Position numbers and translations under genes: made by a program. Of a DNA stretch of 64,000 bases, positions 61,339 through 64,000 are shown piece by piece. Within the stretch, counting starts at the first letter, position 1, and every line of letters begins with the position of its first letter. The notes beneath the pieces are model-generated. The model saw nothing but the letters and a program-made list of their open reading frames with translations. It had not been told where the DNA came from and ran no database searches. This DNA comes from Eleginops maclovinus (lineage: Eukaryota; Chordata; Actinopteri; Perciformes; Eleginopidae). Where the stretch lies: the NCBI RefSeq assembly GCF_036324505.1, contig NC_086355.1:23672018-23736017 (forward strand). The letters run 5' to 3'.

Positions 61339-62568
61339 CCCTGCCTGGCCAAAAAAAAGGTCACACACTCTAATATTCGTTGGACTGCCTTTAGCTTTGA
61401 TTACGGCACACATTCGCTGTGGCATCGTTTCCACAAGCTTCTGCAATGTCACAACATTTATTTCTGTCTTGCATTCATTTTTCGCCAAGATCTTGTATTG
61501 ATTACGGGAGATTCGGACCACTGCGCAAAGTCTTCTCCAGTACATCCCAAAGATTCTCAATGGGGTTCAGGTCTGGACTCTGTGGGGGCCAATCCATGTG
61601 TGAAATGATGTCTCATGCTCCCTGAACCACTCCTTCAAATTTTTAGCCTGATGGATCCTGGCATTGTCATCTTGGAACATGCCCGTGAGAAAAACTCCAT
61701 TGATGGAATAACCTGGTCATTCAGTATTCAGGTAGTCAGCTGACCTCATTCTTTGGGCACATAACGTTGCTGAACCTAGACCAGACCAACTGCAGCAACC
61801 CCAGATCATAGCACTGCCCCCACAGGCTCGTACAGTAGGCACTAGGCATGATGGGTGCATCACTTCAGCCGCCTCTCTTCTTACCCTGATGCGCCCATCA
61901 CTCTGGAACAGGGCAAATCTGGACTCATCAGACCACATGACCTTCTTCCATTACTCCAGAGTCCAATCTTTATGCTCCCTAGAAAATTGAAGCCGTTTTT
62001 TCCGATTAGCCTCACTGACAAGGTGTTTTCTCATGGCTACACAGCTGTTTAGTCCCAATCCCTTGACTTCCCTTCGCATTGTGCGTGTGGAAATGCTCCT
62101 ACTTTCGCTATTAAAATTAGCCGTGAGTTCTACTGTTGTTTTTTCTACCATTTGATTTCAACAAACCTTTAAGTGATCGCCGATCGCGATCATTCAAGAT
62201 TTTTTTCCGACCACATTCCTTCCTGGAAGATGATGTTTCCCCCACTGTTCTTCCAGTTTTTAATAATGCGTTGGACAGTTCTTAACCCCATTTTAGTAGT
62301 TTCAGCAATCTCCTTAGATGTGTTCTCTGCTTGATGCATGCCAATAATTTAACCCTTCTGAAACAGATAATATCTTTTCCACGACCACAGGATATGTCTT
62401 TCGACAAGACTGTTTAACAAATGAGAAGCTACTCACTGCATCATTTAGGGTTAAATAACTTTTGGCCAGCTGAAACATTATCACCCATGCAGTAATTATC
62501 CAATAGGAGGCTCTTACCTATTTGTTTAGTCAAATCCAGGTGGTGACCTTTTTTTTGGCCGGGCAGTG
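61339..62568 (-). mobile_element. Tc1-like transposon with CACTGCC(T/C)GGCC ends
   Basis: Ends ccctgcctggccaaaaaaaa and, inverted, cactgcccggccaaaaaaaa, flanked by TA (61337-61338 and 62569-62570). About 1.23 kb, with short terminal repeats. The transposase is on the reverse strand. It is a different family from the elements at 30.5, 38.8 and 48.5 kb. Confidence 0.93.
61375..62339 (-). pseudogene. Tc1-like transposase, multiply disrupted
   Basis: Starts MHQAENTSKEIAETTKMG at 62339, with TVQRIIKNWKNSG of the helix-turn-helix. A frame change occurs near 62190. The second frame (from 62151) runs MRREVKGLGLNSCVAMRKHL to DWTLE, then TAA at 61951-61953 in place of a sense codon. It continues in frame with MWSDESRFALFQSDGR (first Asp) to 61717. 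After a further stop and frame change come [17 protein letters not shown] (second Asp), a block resembling [12 protein letters not shown], and LVETMPQRMCAVIKAKG at the C-terminus. At least four lesions, so inactive. All domains are present in order. Confidence 0.88.
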
Positions 62569-62605
62569 TACATTTAATTTAAGTCAACATTTCAGTTTTT
62601 TCAGA

Positions 62606-63834
62606 AAAGCAGTCTTTAGAGGTTTGGAGGGTGATGTATAGGCTATATATCAAATAACTTCCCTCAAAGCCTCATAAGGCGATTAGCAAAGTCACTTGGA
62701 GTCGTCTGTTTGTGACCATAAATGTCTGTTAGGAATGTCAAGGCCATTCAAAACCAGAACGAACGGGTCAACCGTTGGGCGGATTGAATGACAATATCAT
62801 TGAAAAAAATATCCAAATAGCCATAAGATTCTCATACGGTAGGCCATAGTGTGAGGTGTTCCACCGTTGCATGCAAACTTAATAGTTTTCATCCTGGATT
62901 ACATGGTACAAATTTAAATTTTGACAAATCTAACTTATCTGTCACTTAAAGTAAAATCACTGACCTGACTCGGGTTGTCATAGTTATGGCTTAGCTGAAC
63001 TAGCATTAGCATCAAAGACACAACATGGCAGTCATCCTGTTATCTGGAGAGACAACCCAATTCAGTCAAAAGTCAAAGGCGCTTGGCATACCCAAGAATG
63101 AGTGAAAAATAGAAATGGATGTGACATCTTCTACTTCTGCTGTTCCCATACACAGGCATGTATTTTGACAGTGTTGTCAGTCCATGTGTATTGTTTTTTC
63201 TTAAACCCGAGAAAAGATATAAAGGCCTGAGATAAGAGGGAATCCTTTGTTTGATGAATATGAATCATTTAGTCTCTGGACCCAATAAAAGTAGGTGTCC
63301 ATGTGTTTTTTTATTGGGAATTTTTATTATTGGTTCATTATCATAGGTGATTGAATTTTGTTGACCCAATCGAGGAACACATAACGCCCTTTAATAATCG
63401 ACTCGACCCTTCCCAGAATGCAACCGGAACAAACAACAACTGCCAGACGAAGGCCAGAGCAGAGAGTGTGACAGGGTGAAGGGGGTATTATGTGTCATTC
63501 ATCCAACACTTCAGCATGCTTTACTGAACTGTCTACGACCTCATCTAGATCTGTGAGCCAGTAACCTTCGCCACTGGTTCTGTAAGGGCCCCATCCTCTA
63601 TAACAAAGATCTGTGGGAGAAGGGTCAATTCTCATACAACAAGGAGACATGGAAACAATAGGAAATACAAATTCTAGGTGTAAAATAAACTAAGCACGAA
63701 GCTTTGTTTTCAATATCCCAGGTTTTATAAATTAATTATAGTTGCCGCATTTCTAAAACCTAAAGGGTCTTCGATCACATTTGGAATTCAGATCAATATA
63801 CATTTATTTTGAATAAGCAGGCCTCGTTTGCAGC
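62606..63834. other. Unannotated DNA
   Basis: No exon, RNA gene or transposon end recognised. Confidence 0.5.
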
Positions 63835-64000
63835 TTCTGATGACATCATCAGTGACGACATCATCAGCAATGACTACATCAGCCATGTCAACTTCAGCCA
63901 TGACATCATCAGCCATGACATCATCAGCCATGACATCATCAGCCATGACATCATCAGCCATGTCAACTTCAGCCATGACATCGTGCGGAATGTCATGGCA
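63835..64000. repeat. 15-bp minisatellite reaching the window edge
   Basis: Unit gacatcatcagccat with variant gtcaacttcagccat, about ten units. On the reverse strand it encodes MADDV and MAEVD pentapeptides in one open frame from the window edge to a stop at 63788. The array or frame probably continues beyond 64000. Confidence 0.9.

Larger units (their letters stand above)
61285..62605 (-). mobile_element. Small MITE, CACTG-ended family (copy 3), split
   Basis: Left piece (gtgaaatctgtggaaataat before 61338) and right piece (tacatttaatttaagtcaac from 62569, then tttcagttttttcag) join to match copy 1 at about 1180-1235. The Tc1-like element 61339-62568 separates them at a TA. The leftmost part is blurred by TA-rich DNA. 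Confidence 0.65.

Overview
The window reads as non-coding nuclear DNA of a ray-finned (teleost) fish. It is AT-rich and studded with long (TG)n, (CTCA)n, (GGAT)n and (TTA)n microsatellites. It carries the transposon mix typical of teleosts: several Tc1/mariner families, hAT elements, TTAA-target MITEs, and L2-like, RTE/Rex3-like and L1-like LINE fragments. I found no convincing host protein-coding gene, tRNA or rRNA. All long open frames with recognisable protein similarity are transposase or reverse-transcriptase remnants; the others are chance frames or microsatellite translations. The window is therefore most likely intergenic or inside very large introns.

Layout. 0-10 kb: a small CACTG-ended MITE, a LINE 3' tail grown into a (TTA)n tract, a 78-bp perfect palindrome next to a TTAA-target MITE, and a weak hAT transposase relic. 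10-13 kb: a broken mariner element, a terminal piece of a second TTAA family, and a reverse-strand LINE C-terminus. 15.8-16.7 kb: a complete hAT element with perfect 8-bp target duplications, still encoding a TTF-type zinc-finger N-terminus. 17.6-25.6 kb: a putative LTR, a second fragment of it, and a ~390-bp segment spanning the LTR boundary that was copied to 25.2 kb between 40-bp direct repeats. 28.3-29.2 kb: a 5'-truncated LINE. 30.0-32.5 kb: a three-level nest (Tc1 inside a TTAA MITE inside a second TTAA repeat). 33.8-34.8 kb: a LINE relic containing a higher-order minisatellite. 36 kb: L1-like 3' ends. 38.6-41.4 kb: a Tc1 copy, a pair of inverted MITEs, and two copies of a ~150-bp unit. 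43-49.7 kb: a LINE endonuclease scrap, a 207-bp hAT MITE and a decayed Tc1/mariner element. 54-60 kb: an L1 scrap, a palindrome, diverged local duplications and a (CTCA)n array. 60.7-62.6 kb: a fold-back element, then a Tc1-like element inserted at TA inside a third copy of the CACTG-ended MITE. The 3' edge enters a 15-bp minisatellite whose reverse-strand frame stays open to the window end.

There is no operon or gene-to-gene cooperation to describe. The useful content is the order of transposon insertions, readable from nesting and target-site duplications, and a few unusual copy or palindrome events. I see no clear candidate for a new functional gene system. The most unusual items are the copied segment at 25.2 kb, the 161-bp inserted unit at 38.7 kb and the domain-bearing hAT element at 15.8 kb.
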